DNA from: Acytostelium subglobosum LB1 | Lineage: Eukaryota > Evosea > Eumycetozoa > Acytosteliales > Acytosteliaceae | DNA: 64,000 nucleotides | NCBI RefSeq assembly: GCF_000787575.1 | Contig: NW_012236518.1 | Span: 744,001-808,000, forward strand | Reading direction: 5' to 3' | Notes under the pieces: model-generated | Database searches by the model: none | Told to the model about the DNA's origin: nothing | The model's input: the letters and a program-made list of their open reading frames with translations, nothing else | Part shown: positions 42,101 through 52,772 of the stretch, piece by piece | Numbering within the stretch: position 1 is the stretch's first letter | Layout: each line of letters starts with the position of its first letter | Made by a program: the position numbers and the translations under genes

Positions 42101-44921
42101 CATGGTTCCCCATCCAGGCGCCACCCTTGGACGACAGCCTGGCTGGCATCAACAGGATCTTTGAGGAGACGACTCTGTTTGAGCTTCTGCATCACATCAT
42201 GATGAAGATCCTGCACACCAACTTCAACTACTTGAAGAACCTCGACCACAAGGTGCTCAACAATCACTTCCTCTTTGGCAAGATCTCAGCCACCTCTGTT
42301 GTGGTCATGAACGACATATTCTATCTCTTCCTGATGGCCCTGCAGCACTTTGACGCAAGCTGTCAGACGATGGGCGACGCGGCCCTCAGCGGCATCCACA
42401 AGACCATTCAGGAGTACTTCCAGATCGCTGAGTCAGCCAAGCCCTCAAAGCGACTCAACTATGATTGGCGTGGAAACAACGCCGTAGTGAACATACTTCG
42501 TGCTCACTCACCTTCATTCTCTGGCGTGCGCAAGATACAGTGCACGTCCATCCTAGACAGCCTGTTGCACTATTGGAAGAGCAACACCGATGATCAGAAC
42601 CCACTGCTACTGTCCATTCTCAAGCGATTGGCACTGTTCGACACCAACATTGATCACTACATCAGAGCGCAGGGAGTGGTGATACATCTGCAGGAGCAAC
42701 AGGAGCAACAGCAAAAGAACAACGAGGACGAGGAGCGGGAGGCAAGGAAGCTGATGCTGGCCAAGAAGAAAGAGGAGATCATGAGGCAGATGAGAGAGAA
42801 GCAAGCACAATTCCTTCAAAAGTCATCGCACCAACAGCTCTATGACGAGACTGATATGCTCTCTCCTGCCTCCTCCACAACACCAGACAGCACAACCAAT
42901 GGCGGTGCGGCCACACCACCAATCACCTCAACAACGACAACGACAACGACAACAGAAGCGAACACATCAACAACACCGACATCCACAACGACCACGACAT
43001 CAACCAAACTGACAACAATACCCGATCAACAACCTCATGTACATGAGGACGACATCAAGATATGCATGATATGCAGGGATCGCGACAACACGTCTCCGCT
43101 GTACACTGTGGCCAGACTGACCAACTGTACGTTGGTCATGAACCAACGCATGGTGGCACTCAAACAGATACACAATGATATACCCGACTCGCCAATCAGA
43201 CAGATGATTGGCACATTCCTCGAGCATGCAGCCACGCCATCCTACAAGAAGAACGACGACAGGAACGCCTTCTTTGACAAGCGACAGCTGCCACCCAAGG
43301 TGCTCAAACAGTTCCCGCTGATGTCCGAGTTCTTTGCATCTTACTATGAGCTACCCAGCTATATCACCTCGTGCCTGCACTACGCCCATCGCTCGTGCAT
43401 ATCCCAGTCGATCCAGAACTATGAGTTTGGCTTCAGCTGCCCTCTGTGCTCTGCGCAGTCCAACATCCTGGTGCCGATCGACGTCAGCAACCTGACAACC
43501 GAGGAAATGGGCCGCTTCTTCCTCAACTTCCAGGACCATGACATTGAGGAGGTGTACGAGCGACATCTGTGGGGCATGGTCTACTCCAACCTCGAGGTGT
43601 TTGAGCTCAAGTCCCGTCTCATGTCTGAGTACGCCGTCGACGAGAAGGGCCCCTACTACATCATGACCGACCTCGAGTTCAAGCAGGAGCTGGCCACACT
43701 GCGTCTACTGTTCAGCACGATCATCAGCTGTGAGGTGCCGCCCTACTCTGAAGACATGATACCAGTGGACGACAATCTACTCTATGGCATTGATCCATTC
43801 TTCATGTCCACCTATCTCATCTACCTTCGTCGACATCTCGATCCAAAGGACACCGTATTCAAAGGACTGCAGAGATACATCTTCAACTTCATTGTCATGC
43901 GATCACTCAGCACTGAGACCAAGTCTCACACTCAAGTTGCGACAGCCATTCGTGCAACTTACAAACAGTTGCTTGGAGATGATAATGGCAATGACAACAA
44001 CAACAACAGTGACACCATCAGCAGCAGCAGCAGCAGTGGTGAACAGTCACTTCGTCGAACACTGGACAACTACCTATTCCCAATGCATCGCAAGATGTAC
44101 TTGTTCAGCTGTTTGGCCAACTATAAGGAGAACCCCAAGTTGCTCAACACATTGACACTTCAGAGCTACTCATCATGGCAGTTCATCGCCGATGGCTTGG
44201 CACTGCCCTCACTGGACAAGATATTGGACACAGACACATTGGAGGATATGATCAAGTCTATCTCTCAATGCAAGAAGAACTCAATCTACATCCCCTCGTC
44301 CTACAATCACACGCCAAGATTCATGCATCTACCAGAGAGATATATTGTAAGTTATTTGATTATGAAGGTTGTTTACATCATATGATACTAACTCTCTAAT
44401 TCATACATATATAAGGACTTTGTTCTCCGGAACATTCCAAAGGCAGTCAGTGAGGAACCCAAGCATCTTTGTCCACAGTGTGAGAGGACCAAGACATTTG
44501 CCTGCATGAGCTGTGGCGAATTGACCTGCTCATCAGATTGTCCATACTCATTCATATCGGTATGTTGTCGCTCACTCACTCTATCACTCAGACACAATCA
44601 ATGTTACTAACCTTCAAACAACAACAACAACAATAGCATCCAAAGAAGTGCGTCAATGGACTTCACCAAGTGTTTATATTCATAGACATCACGACCGGAT
44701 TACTTAAAGTTGTGGATCTGGACCGCGACGTTATACTCTACAACAATGACAGCTTTAGCATCTATTTCAACGACAGACATGAGCCCAGTACCATGACCAA
44801 CAACTCCATGACCCTCTCCAACAAGAACCTCCAACAAATCTATCGCAAATGGATCAAGATGGTACCAACCAACACTCTACAATCAATGGACTTGGATATC
44901 CCGCACTTTCTGAACCTCTAA
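39176..44921 (+). CDS. UBR1/UBR2-type N-recognin E3 ubiquitin ligase with N-terminal SAP-like segment (5 exons)
   Basis: Exons 39176-39881, 39965-40875, 40951-44346, 44416-44559, 44637-44921 encode 1813 aa. Residues 3-45 (TVAQLKVIIRNYES...SRKLDIIKLIISH) look like a SAP helix-extended-helix motif. An acidic/Asn/Thr-rich linker follows. The UBR box (about 225-300) keeps its zinc ligands: CGTVKCSN, FVCLTCSSVTTRFCIECF, HREENHRY, CLCDCGD, FCKNHRHG. The box binds basic N-terminal residues (type 1 N-degrons). About residues 1244-1372 form the UBR1-style RING (CMICRD ... CLHYAHRSCI ... CPLCSAQ) after a Lys/Glu helix. A Cys-rich pair (CPQC, CMSC, CSSDC) lies near the C-terminus. Function: ubiquitination of N-degron substrates. 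The SAP-like start is not part of animal UBR1. Confidence 0.85.
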
Positions 44922-45546
44922 GTTCATTTGTCTTCAAGACCAATCCCATAACATGAATTATAAATAGAAGTAGCAAATCATTTTTGTTTGGACTCAAAGC
45001 GGCACGCACACATCTCATCGACCACGTCAATGTTACACACTAACTCCACTCACTAACTTCCTCACTACTTAATATTTCTCACTTTGAGAACAATGATGTA
45101 AAACACGTGTGGTTGATCTCTGTTGAATAAGTCTGACTCCCTCATTATTGCACTTTCGCTAATACAACAAACATACATTCATACACACAATACTGTATTC
45201 CGTAAAGACACCTCCTACTCTGTTAAGTTCAAACACATAACATCAAGCATAAGCATTGGTTGTTTACACCAAACATATAAATACACACATACCAATTATT
45301 ATATATATTCTAGAAATTAGAGCTTAGCTCATTAGGTCCATCATCAAAAGTATTACTTTTAGATTCATCATTGTTGTTATCAACATATAAAATACATACA
45401 ATACAATCATACAACATATCATATCAAAGACTACATTGTTGACTCCAACAACAGTCATTATATAACCAACAATAACAACAACAATACAATCACTTGCATC
45501 AGTTCTTAATTCTTTGTTATAACCGTAATGTTTAATCTACTATACG
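44922..45546. other. Spacer between UBR-type and methyltransferase genes
   Basis: 625 bp, A/C-rich on + (CATACATTCATACACACAATAC, AACAATAACAACAACAATACAATC), consistent with the leader of the downstream gene. A small palindrome AAAAGTATTACTTTT is at 45346-45360. No coding or RNA gene was recognised. Confidence 0.55.
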
Positions 45547-46638
45547 ATGAGAATGATACCAAGAGAACACATACAAGAAGACTCAAAGAGAACCTTTGAG
45601 GAGGAGTTTCCAACTCTCAACGACGCAGCAGCAGCCACAAACAACAAGAGAAAGGGTGGCAAAGCTAGAAACAACAAGAATAACAACAACAATCCACTCG
45701 CAACATCGACTGAATCGTCAATCAACAATTCTGATCTGAGTGCCTCATCAGGTGGAGGCCGTGCAAAGAGTCCCCAAGTGGACCTTACCAACTACATCGA
45801 CTTTTCTGATGGCACCACGGACTCGTGGAAGAAGAGAGACCTGCTATACTACTGCTTCGTACAGAGACATCACGAGGTGCGATTCATTGCAGAGTTTATC
45901 GAGGAGGTGGTTCAGATGTACCACCTACCAACCAACAACCTACTGGATATTGGCTGTGGCCTTGGAAGAATGTTCTCCGAGTGGGAGGCCTCCAAGTGGG
46001 ACTCGATCGATGCCGTCGAACCCGACGCCGACTACTTCCTGTTCTCGCTGGACCACGCCAGACACACCTGCGAGAAGGTCACCGTGCACAACTTTGGCTT
46101 CCAAGAGCTGTGCGTCCAGGAGAAGTACAATCTCATCACATCGATCAATGGTCCATTCCAGTACCTCACCAGACTCGAGGAACGTCTGATCGCCATGAGG
46201 AACATGTACAACGCGCTCACACCCGGTGGCGTCCTCATCATTGACGTGTCCAACTTCCTCGGTGGACTCGCTCACATGACCTCGCACACTGCCGAGCAGA
46301 TGAAGCTGGTCAACGGCGTGCCCGTCAAGAGGGTGTCAAACGTTCAGGTCGACTTCCACAATGCCATATGGAGTCACAACGACATCTTCTTTAGTGTGGA
46401 CGGAGGCGAGAGTGACCCAGATGGACTGGGCACTGGCTATGGCGATGGCAGCTACGTAGTGGAGAACCGTCAATTCTCCATCCTCACACTGCCTGAACTA
46501 CAATTCCTCTATCTCTCGTCAGGCTTTATTAACATCCTCACCACGTCCAAGTACTGCTCACGATCACTTCGAACTGGAATGGCGACCAGTGAGAATGAAG
46601 GTTCCAGGATCATAGTCATTGGCCAGAAGCCTAAATAG
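45547..46638 (+). CDS. Class I SAM-dependent methyltransferase
   Basis: Single exon, 363 aa. The first 85 residues are low-complexity (Ala, Asn, Lys, Ser) with an early FEEEFPTL segment. The catalytic fold starts near residue 90: motif I LLDIGCGLGRMFSEWEA, an acidic end of strand two (IDAVEPDADYF), YNLITSINGPFQYL as the post-I/motif II strand, then MRNMYNALTPGGVLIIDVSNF. The substrate cannot be read from the sequence; Pro-Phe in the INGPFQYL loop argues against a DNA or N6-adenine enzyme (no NPPY), and small molecule or protein substrates are both possible. A second in-frame ATG lies two codons in. No signal peptide; likely cytosolic. Confidence 0.75.
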   Translation: MRMIPREHIQEDSKRTFEEEFPTLNDAAAATNNKRKGGKARNNKNNNNNPLATSTESSINNSDLSASSGGGRAKSPQVDLTNYIDFSDGTTDSWKKRDLLYYCFVQRHHEVRFIAEFIEEVVQMYHLPTNNLLDIGCGLGRMFSEWEASKWDSIDAVEPDADYFLFSLDHARHTCEKVTVHNFGFQELCVQEKYNLITSINGPFQYLTRLEERLIAMRNMYNALTPGGVLIIDVSNFLGGLAHMTSHTAEQMKLVNGVPVKRVSNVQVDFHNAIWSHNDIFFSVDGGESDPDGLGTGYGDGSYVVENRQFSILTLPELQFLYLSSGFINILTTSKYCSRSLRTGMATSENEGSRIIVIGQKPK

Positions 46639-48329
46639 ATCATCAACATCCCAACTTAGTAGTGATATGTTTGAGTGTCGTGTATTGACATCACACCTCC
46701 ACCACCTCAACTATCTTACGCTCCCCATCTCCCCAACTTCCTACTCCAACTCCCAACAACAACCAATGTATATATATAAACAGTTCACACTTAATAATAA
46801 ACAACTTCAAACTTAAAATAATCTATCTATTCTCCTTTAACTCCAATGACCATTGGCCAATGATCTATGATGTATCTTAAATTATTATCAAAGATGCGTG
46901 AATAGTGATTGGCTTCCACAACACCTTTCGGAAAGATATTATTAGGGGTGGGAAGATCAGGTGACCCCTCCGTTGAAGCGTCGTTTAATTAAATATGAAG
47001 TTTGACGAGTCTAACGAGCTAAGTTGATTGATTGATTGATTGTTCAGTAAGGGTCACATGATCATTCTCGTTATTTACTCCCACACATACCAATACCTAA
47101 ACACAGATATAGCAACCAAACATTGACATAATAAGACAATAACAGACATTGACACACATTAGATTGAACCCCATCAGCTGAACAAATAACACTCTTCCCA
47201 ACTTTAGACAAGTAAGAATCAACCAACCACTCTTGCTACCTACTACCACTCGCATCTAACACACATAAGCAATCAATCAATCAATCAATCATTCACTGAT
47301 ACACACCAATCAATCAATAAACACACATACTCTCACACACACTAAACACTACTTCCTGATCACATTTATCAGCCAGGCACAAGCACATCACCAACACGCG
47401 TTCAATTTATATTATGTGTTGAACAAACAAGAAACAACCTAATTATAACACTTACAAACAAAGTCAGTCAGTCAGCAATCAGTCTTACCTCAAACGGCAT
47501 ATTCAGGATTAATCACAAGACAAGTATGCTCGTAGTATTTGTATTCCACAACAATAACTTCACACTTTTGTCTCACTTTTATAATCACAAGCATTAATTT
47601 CCAACACCATCGTTGTTCTTGTCTTGTCCTTCCTGTCAATCACTCAATCAATCAATCCATTAAACATATTACAAAATAGGCACTTGGTATATACCAACAT
47701 CGATCGTGATCAAGAAATCACTTGGCTTTAAAGTACATCCAACATCTTATAGCTATAAAGGTAATTATTATATTTATATTTATTATTATTATTATCCATC
47801 TATCATCCATCCAACAAATATTATAATCATCATAATTGCGAATTTATTGTTATAATAGCCATCCATTTATCCATTATTGATTGGTTGGATGGATGGATTA
47901 AAGATCGATCTCATCGCATCACACTGTTGATGTTAATGGGTTGTAGTGGTGTGTACCTTTTGCGAACAGACCTCATTATCCTCGAGAAATTCAAAGAGTT
48001 GTGAACAGGGTGTTGTGATCCTTGTGGGGAAGGCACATGATAATAGCACACTCGCACACACAAGCACCTAAACTCACTTGGATTCCATCCTTCGATCCAT
48101 CTCACTCGACTGCCACTCAATCATACATTACCTATCCACCCAATAACAACAAACATCCATGGTACACCTCGTTGGCATTAGCTCCTCTTCAAGACCAAAC
48201 CCATACTTACATCTACTTCTTCCACTTCTATTCATTCAATCAATCAATCAATCAATATGGTATGAATTTATTTAGTTTATTAATAATATATTTGACATCC
48301 ATCCATCTTGAACATTGAAGGAAAGAAGG
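46639..48329. other. 1.7 kb spacer/leader before the coiled-coil gene
   Basis: No coding gene or recognisable RNA. After about 47050 the + strand is A/C-rich (ACACACA, TCAATCAATCAATC near 47270-47290 and 48236-48256), like other sense leaders in this window, so much of it may be 5' UTR or upstream intron of the next gene. An AT-rich stretch with ATTATTATTATTATT lies near 47780. Weak hairpin potential near 46845-46870 (CCATTGGCCAATG). Confidence 0.5.
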
Positions 48330-50111
48330 ATGGCTAGTATTATTAAGAAACTAAAGAATTCTCATAGTGAGAAGAAGAAGAATAATAATCATCATGATGA
48401 ACCACATGAACAAGTCAAGCAACTACAACATCAACATGGACAACAACAAATAACTTCAATTATACCTATTCATTCACGTGGAGGACATTTCAAATCTAAA
48501 TCTTCTACAACAGCAGGTAAAGATGGTGCCAGCAATCATCAGCTAATTGAATACCATCCAACAACAAATGACCAGACCTCAACCAGACAATCCACATCAT
48601 TGTTTGATCTATCACATCCATCAATCTCAACCAACACCACCAGACACATGCCAAACTCAGTGTCCATGTACATACCATCACAACAGTCTACTGCCACTCC
48701 AACTTCCAACACATCCACCTCATCACAGCCNCAGCCACAACAACAAAATAGACCACACGGATTGACCAACACATCCACGAGCAAAAGGAGTTTCCTGGAC
48801 TTCACAATCAACAAGAAGAAACATCAACAACATATCCAGAATGCACAGAATCAACAGATGGCCAAGGACAATCAGGAGGAGTTGGAGAGACTGAGGGAAA
48901 GGGTCAGCCAACTGGGTGCCGCGAATGAGAAACACTCGCGCGATAGACACAGGAATGATGAGGAGGTCGAGACGTTGATCGCAAAGAACAGGGATCTTGC
49001 TCAGAAGAATGATTGCTTGATGAACTTGCTGCGGGACTACCAGAGAGACAACGAGTTGCTGCGAAAGACCATCGAGGAATTGACTTCTGTTGGATATCAG
49101 GATGCTGTGCAGGAGGAGGATGGGGCACAGGACCAAGATGGTGCCGACACAACTTCGACGACGAATGACCAGACAGTGATGGTGGAGGACGCCATCGCTT
49201 CGATCGAGGATGCCATGACCTTTATATTCACCAACCAACATCCAAGACAATTGCTGAGGAATAGGAGCTTCATCCTGGAGAAGATTGAGACAGTTGTTGA
49301 GCCACGCGAACTACAATATCCATCGTCATCATTGCAAACTATTGAGGAGAAGGAGCGCAAGACCATCGTGACCTTTAGCAATCTACTCAGTGCCAGCATG
49401 AAGATGCCATCGCCCATTCAATCACCTCGATCGCCCCTCGTCAAGTCCTCTCCAAGATTCCCCGCGCCAGTAGTGTCATCGGGCACATCCTCGCCACAGA
49501 TCACCATCGTCCAGGCACCGGTCATCCAGTCCTCTCACCCCTCGCCAAGTTCATCAGCCATGTCCACTCCCAAGTCAATGTCGGAACTCAACTCACCTTG
49601 CTCATCATCCATCATCGACTCGCCCGATCTATCCATGTTGAACAGCTCTTTCGGCACGCCTATCCGACCGCACCTCTCCCCGCACAGCCGCACCAAGTCT
49701 CTGATCATGGCGGTGAACAGTGGAGGGGGCAGCTTCCCCTCGAGAAAGGGCAGTAGCGAGGACCTGTCGCTCTCGCTCAACAGTGCCACGTCGTCACCAG
49801 ACAGCAAGCTAAACAGGAAATTCAACACAGTAGGTGCCAGCAAGCTTATGTTCAGTAGCAATGGCATTTGTAATGGTGTTGGCAGTGGTAGTGGTGCAGC
49901 GTTACTCAGTCCAGGTGGAAGTATAAACAAGAGAGCATCAATACTTGTACAAGGATCCAAGAGTATAATATCATCGTACCAACCATTATCAACATCATCA
50001 CGACCTGTACTCAAGACACCGTCCATGCCAATCAGTCCACAATTCGATCCAGTCAAACATTTCAAACAACCAACCGAGTTGGAATCATTGAAGAAGTCAT
50101 TCAAGCTGTGA
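48330..50111 (+). CDS. Ser/Pro-rich coiled-coil protein, unidentified
   Basis: Single exon, about 593 aa starting MASIIKKLKNSHSEKKK. The first 150 residues are His/Asn/Gln/Thr-rich and basic. A coiled coil covers about residues 160-255 (KDNQEELERLRERVSQLGAANEK, KNDCLMNLLRDYQRDNELLRKTIEEL). Then about 90 residues are helical and acidic, and the final 240 residues are Ser/Pro-rich with many SP and TP sites (SPRSPLVKSSPRFPAP, SPHSRTKSL), which look like phosphorylation targets and possible 14-3-3 sites. One ambiguous base lies in the Gln/Pro stretch at 48731. I do not recognise a family; a scaffold role is only a guess. Confidence 0.65.
   Translation: MASIIKKLKNSHSEKKKNNNHHDEPHEQVKQLQHQHGQQQITSIIPIHSRGGHFKSKSSTTAGKDGASNHQLIEYHPTTNDQTSTRQSTSLFDLSHPSISTNTTRHMPNSVSMYIPSQQSTATPTSNTSTSSQXQPQQQNRPHGLTNTSTSKRSFLDFTINKKKHQQHIQNAQNQQMAKDNQEELERLRERVSQLGAANEKHSRDRHRNDEEVETLIAKNRDLAQKNDCLMNLLRDYQRDNELLRKTIEELTSVGYQDAVQEEDGAQDQDGADTTSTTNDQTVMVEDAIASIEDAMTFIFTNQHPRQLLRNRSFILEKIETVVEPRELQYPSSSLQTIEEKERKTIVTFSNLLSASMKMPSPIQSPRSPLVKSSPRFPAPVVSSGTSSPQITIVQAPVIQSSHPSPSSSAMSTPKSMSELNSPCSSSIIDSPDLSMLNSSFGTPIRPHLSPHSRTKSLIMAVNSGGGSFPSRKGSSEDLSLSLNSATSSPDSKLNRKFNTVGASKLMFSSNGICNGVGSGSGAALLSPGGSINKRASILVQGSKSIISSYQPLSTSSRPVLKTPSMPISPQFDPVKHFKQPTELESLKKSFKL
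48731..48731. other. Ambiguous base (N)
   Basis: Single unresolved base inside the CAG/CCA-rich coding stretch; frame continues across it. Confidence 0.95.
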
Positions 50112-50613
50112 TACTGCTGTGATCGAATAAATGAAAAGTTGTTACTTATTTATTATTATATATCTACATATAAATGGCTTTTAATGTCATCACTCAGATA
50201 ATTATATTAAAATATCTAACTTATTCTGACAATGACAAGTGAACATTCTATTCTGTTCTCTTCCTTCCTGGCACAACACACCTCTTGCCTTTGGTTGACC
50301 AAAGATGGATTCATTCGAATCAATGAGATGATTCATGCCCAACTTTTTTATTATTTTTTTAGAATTGGGAACGAAAGGTCATCGATGGGACAAGCAAGAG
50401 AATCCTCCAATCTCCCATTCTCACACAACCACCATCCAATCTCTCTCACTGCATTCACTCACTCACCAACTCCCTCCCTTTGTTCATAAACATACTATTA
50501 ACAATTATTATTATTTGTTACTTACTTTTGTTATTACTATTGTAAATCTCTATATTATACTTAATAACATAATATATCTAACATAAGTGTAGCGAATAAG
50601 AAGAAAAGTAAAG
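50112..50613. other. Spacer before the CRT-like transporter gene
   Basis: 502 bp: 3' flank of the coiled-coil gene (AATAAATGAAA just after the stop), then AT-rich promoter-like sequence with a T-rich run (50343-50358) and ATAATATATCTAACATAAG near the next start. No gene was seen. Confidence 0.55.
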
Positions 50614-52266
50614 ATGGCGCGAAACAAGAATGATGATTCAGAAGGTGATATTGAACAGCAACCACTGTTACAACAGAACGATTATAATGATGATATTGTT
50701 GTAGAGGAACCACAGAAGGAAAGCGCATGGAGGACACAGTTTAATGCATTGAAGGCATCGTTGGGCACAAAGGAGGGTATCCTCATCATGGTCTATGCTC
50801 TATGTTATATCTTCTCTGGTGTGATCAACTCTGTTCTACTCAAGTTGACAATGAACTCATTCAACAACTATGGTTTCTTTTTGAAGTAATTATCATTCAT
50901 TCATTCATTCATTCAAACATCGACTTCAATCATGATTGATCGCAGGACACTCAATCAATCAATAACTTGGAACAATCAACTGACTGAACCCTCTTACATC
51001 AATCACTTTGTTGTTTAGTCAATTGACAAACTATGGATTCATTCCAATCTTTGGTTCAGCAGCAGCTTACAAGTTATTTTTCACAAACGATATCCCTAAA
51101 GAGACTCGTGACTTCCCAATTTATAAATTCTTGATCATGGTAATGTCCAATCAATCAATCAATCAAACAATCCAGGATCCATCAATCAATCAACTAACAC
51201 TCACTCACTCATAATGTAGGGAGCACTTGATGCAGTAACAGGTTACTTTGTAGTTATTGGAGGTATTGGTACATCAGGTCCAATGCAACAACTACTGAAT
51301 CAGGCAATTATCCCATTCACAATGTTGACTTCATTGATATTCCTCAAGCAAAGATATACTTTGGTACAGGTACTAGGCGCATTGGTCATTATTGCCGGTG
51401 TGTTCATCTCACTGGTGCCAGCGCTCATTGGCAAGTCTGATGCCAACAACAAGCTCTTCTGGAACTTCTTCTTCCTGTTGTCCATGATTCCATTCGCCGC
51501 GTCCAACGTCTACAAGGACATTGGTTTCCAATCGGTCGAGGACATGGATGTGTGGTACCTGCAGTTCTGGGACTGTTTCTTCCAGGGCATCGTCGGCACA
51601 TTCCTTTTCCCAATCAATGACATCCTGCCACCACCCGCCACCGTCAAGTTTGACCAGGTCATCCCGTCGCTCAAGGACGGCGCTCTGTGTCTTGCCGGAC
51701 AAAACTCAATCACCAACGCCACCAACCCATTCTGTTACGAGCCCTCGGCCACCATCCCCTGTGACAACTGCCACAACGCCTACATTATCGTCATCTGCTA
51801 CCTGACCATCAACATCGTCTACAACGTGTTCATTCTGCTGGTGCTCAAGCACGCCGGTGCCACCGTCTACTCGATTGCCAACACAGTCAGACTGCCCCTG
51901 ACCAACATTGTGTACTCGATGAAGTTCTTGGTGCCCGCCTCCATCTACCAGCCCTTCTCCCTATACTCTCTGGGTGGTCTACTAGTCATCCTTACGGGCC
52001 TGATCACCTATCGTGTTGGTTCCATGATCAAGAGTAAGAACTCTGCTGCAGCCGGCGAAGTGGAGCAGCCGCCCAAGTTCATTCCTGGTATCGGACCAGC
52101 CGGAGTGGATGTTCTGCCCGCTGGACCACTGCAGAAACCATTGATAGAGCCCAAGACACCGGCCTATCTTCGTAACCAATTCTTTGGTAAACTAGGTATC
52201 CCCATTCCCGAGAGTAGATATAGCGCTGCCAACAACAATAGTTCAATCAATGACGTCGAGGAGTAA
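50614..52266 (+). CDS. CRT-like (chloroquine-resistance-transporter-like) membrane transporter (3 exons)
   Basis: Exons 50614-50885, 51019-51139, 51220-52266 encode 479 aa. The acidic N-terminal tail (EGDIEQQPLLQQN) carries a possible dileucine-type sorting motif for endolysosomes. About ten hydrophobic helices follow in a drug/metabolite-transporter fold: ILIMVYALCYIFSGVINSVLLKL, GYFVVIGGIGTSGPMQQLLNQAIIPFTMLTSLIFLKQRY, VLGALVIIAGVFISLVPA, and IIVICYLTINIVYNVFILLVLKHAGA. A Cys-bearing luminal loop (CLAGQ...FCYEPSATIPCDNCHN) matches the disulfide-linked loop of CRT proteins. D. discoideum has CRT-like proteins on acidic compartments, where the family moves peptides, glutathione or amino acids out of the lumen. 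Which D. discoideum paralogue this corresponds to cannot be told here. Confidence 0.87.
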
Positions 52267-52772
52267 TCCAACCCTCATTCGGTCCGGTCCGCTCCCCTCC
52301 CTCCCCTCACCAACCTAATTAAACGTAACATATATATATTTATATATAACTCTCGCTTTCCACTATGGATCTTCATTGCAACCATTGGCAAAGCACGTGA
52401 TCAGACACCTAATAGTGATGATGGATGGTCATAACAAACATATAACAATGACAACTAACTATTGACAATGACCATGTGATCAGTGGACAACGATGTCTTT
52501 GCTTGATCATACCTCCTATGATCTGCAAACTTTATTTGATAATCTACACGTGTTCTGATCAAATCAGGACAAACAGTGTCACATTTAAAAAAACAATGGG
52601 AACCACGATCACGTTTAACTTCAAAACCGAGTTACCCGGTCCTTGTGCACATGTCCATCATTTGACATATGTCTTTCGTCTTCATGGTATTGGACATCTT
52701 AATGTCAATACAGGATCACAACAAACGATTATTATTATCATTATCCATAATTAAATATTCAAACAAATAATA
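52267..52772. other. Spacer upstream of the IPT/TIG surface-protein gene
   Basis: 506 bp. Several TGATCA palindromes occur (52398, 52477, 52504, 52555 regions), two of them preceded by CACG or CATG (CACGTGATCAG, CATGTGATCAG). These could be developmental-regulator sites. The region nearest the start is AT-rich. No ORF was credible. Confidence 0.45.

Noticed and set aside
45123-45320. 65-codon open frame in the methyltransferase upstream spacer
   Set aside because: A/C-rich leader composition, no homology signal, no splice partners.
48547-48814. Short overlapping frames around the N at 48731
   Set aside because: They are other-frame readings of the Gln/Thr/Pro-rich start of the coiled-coil protein.
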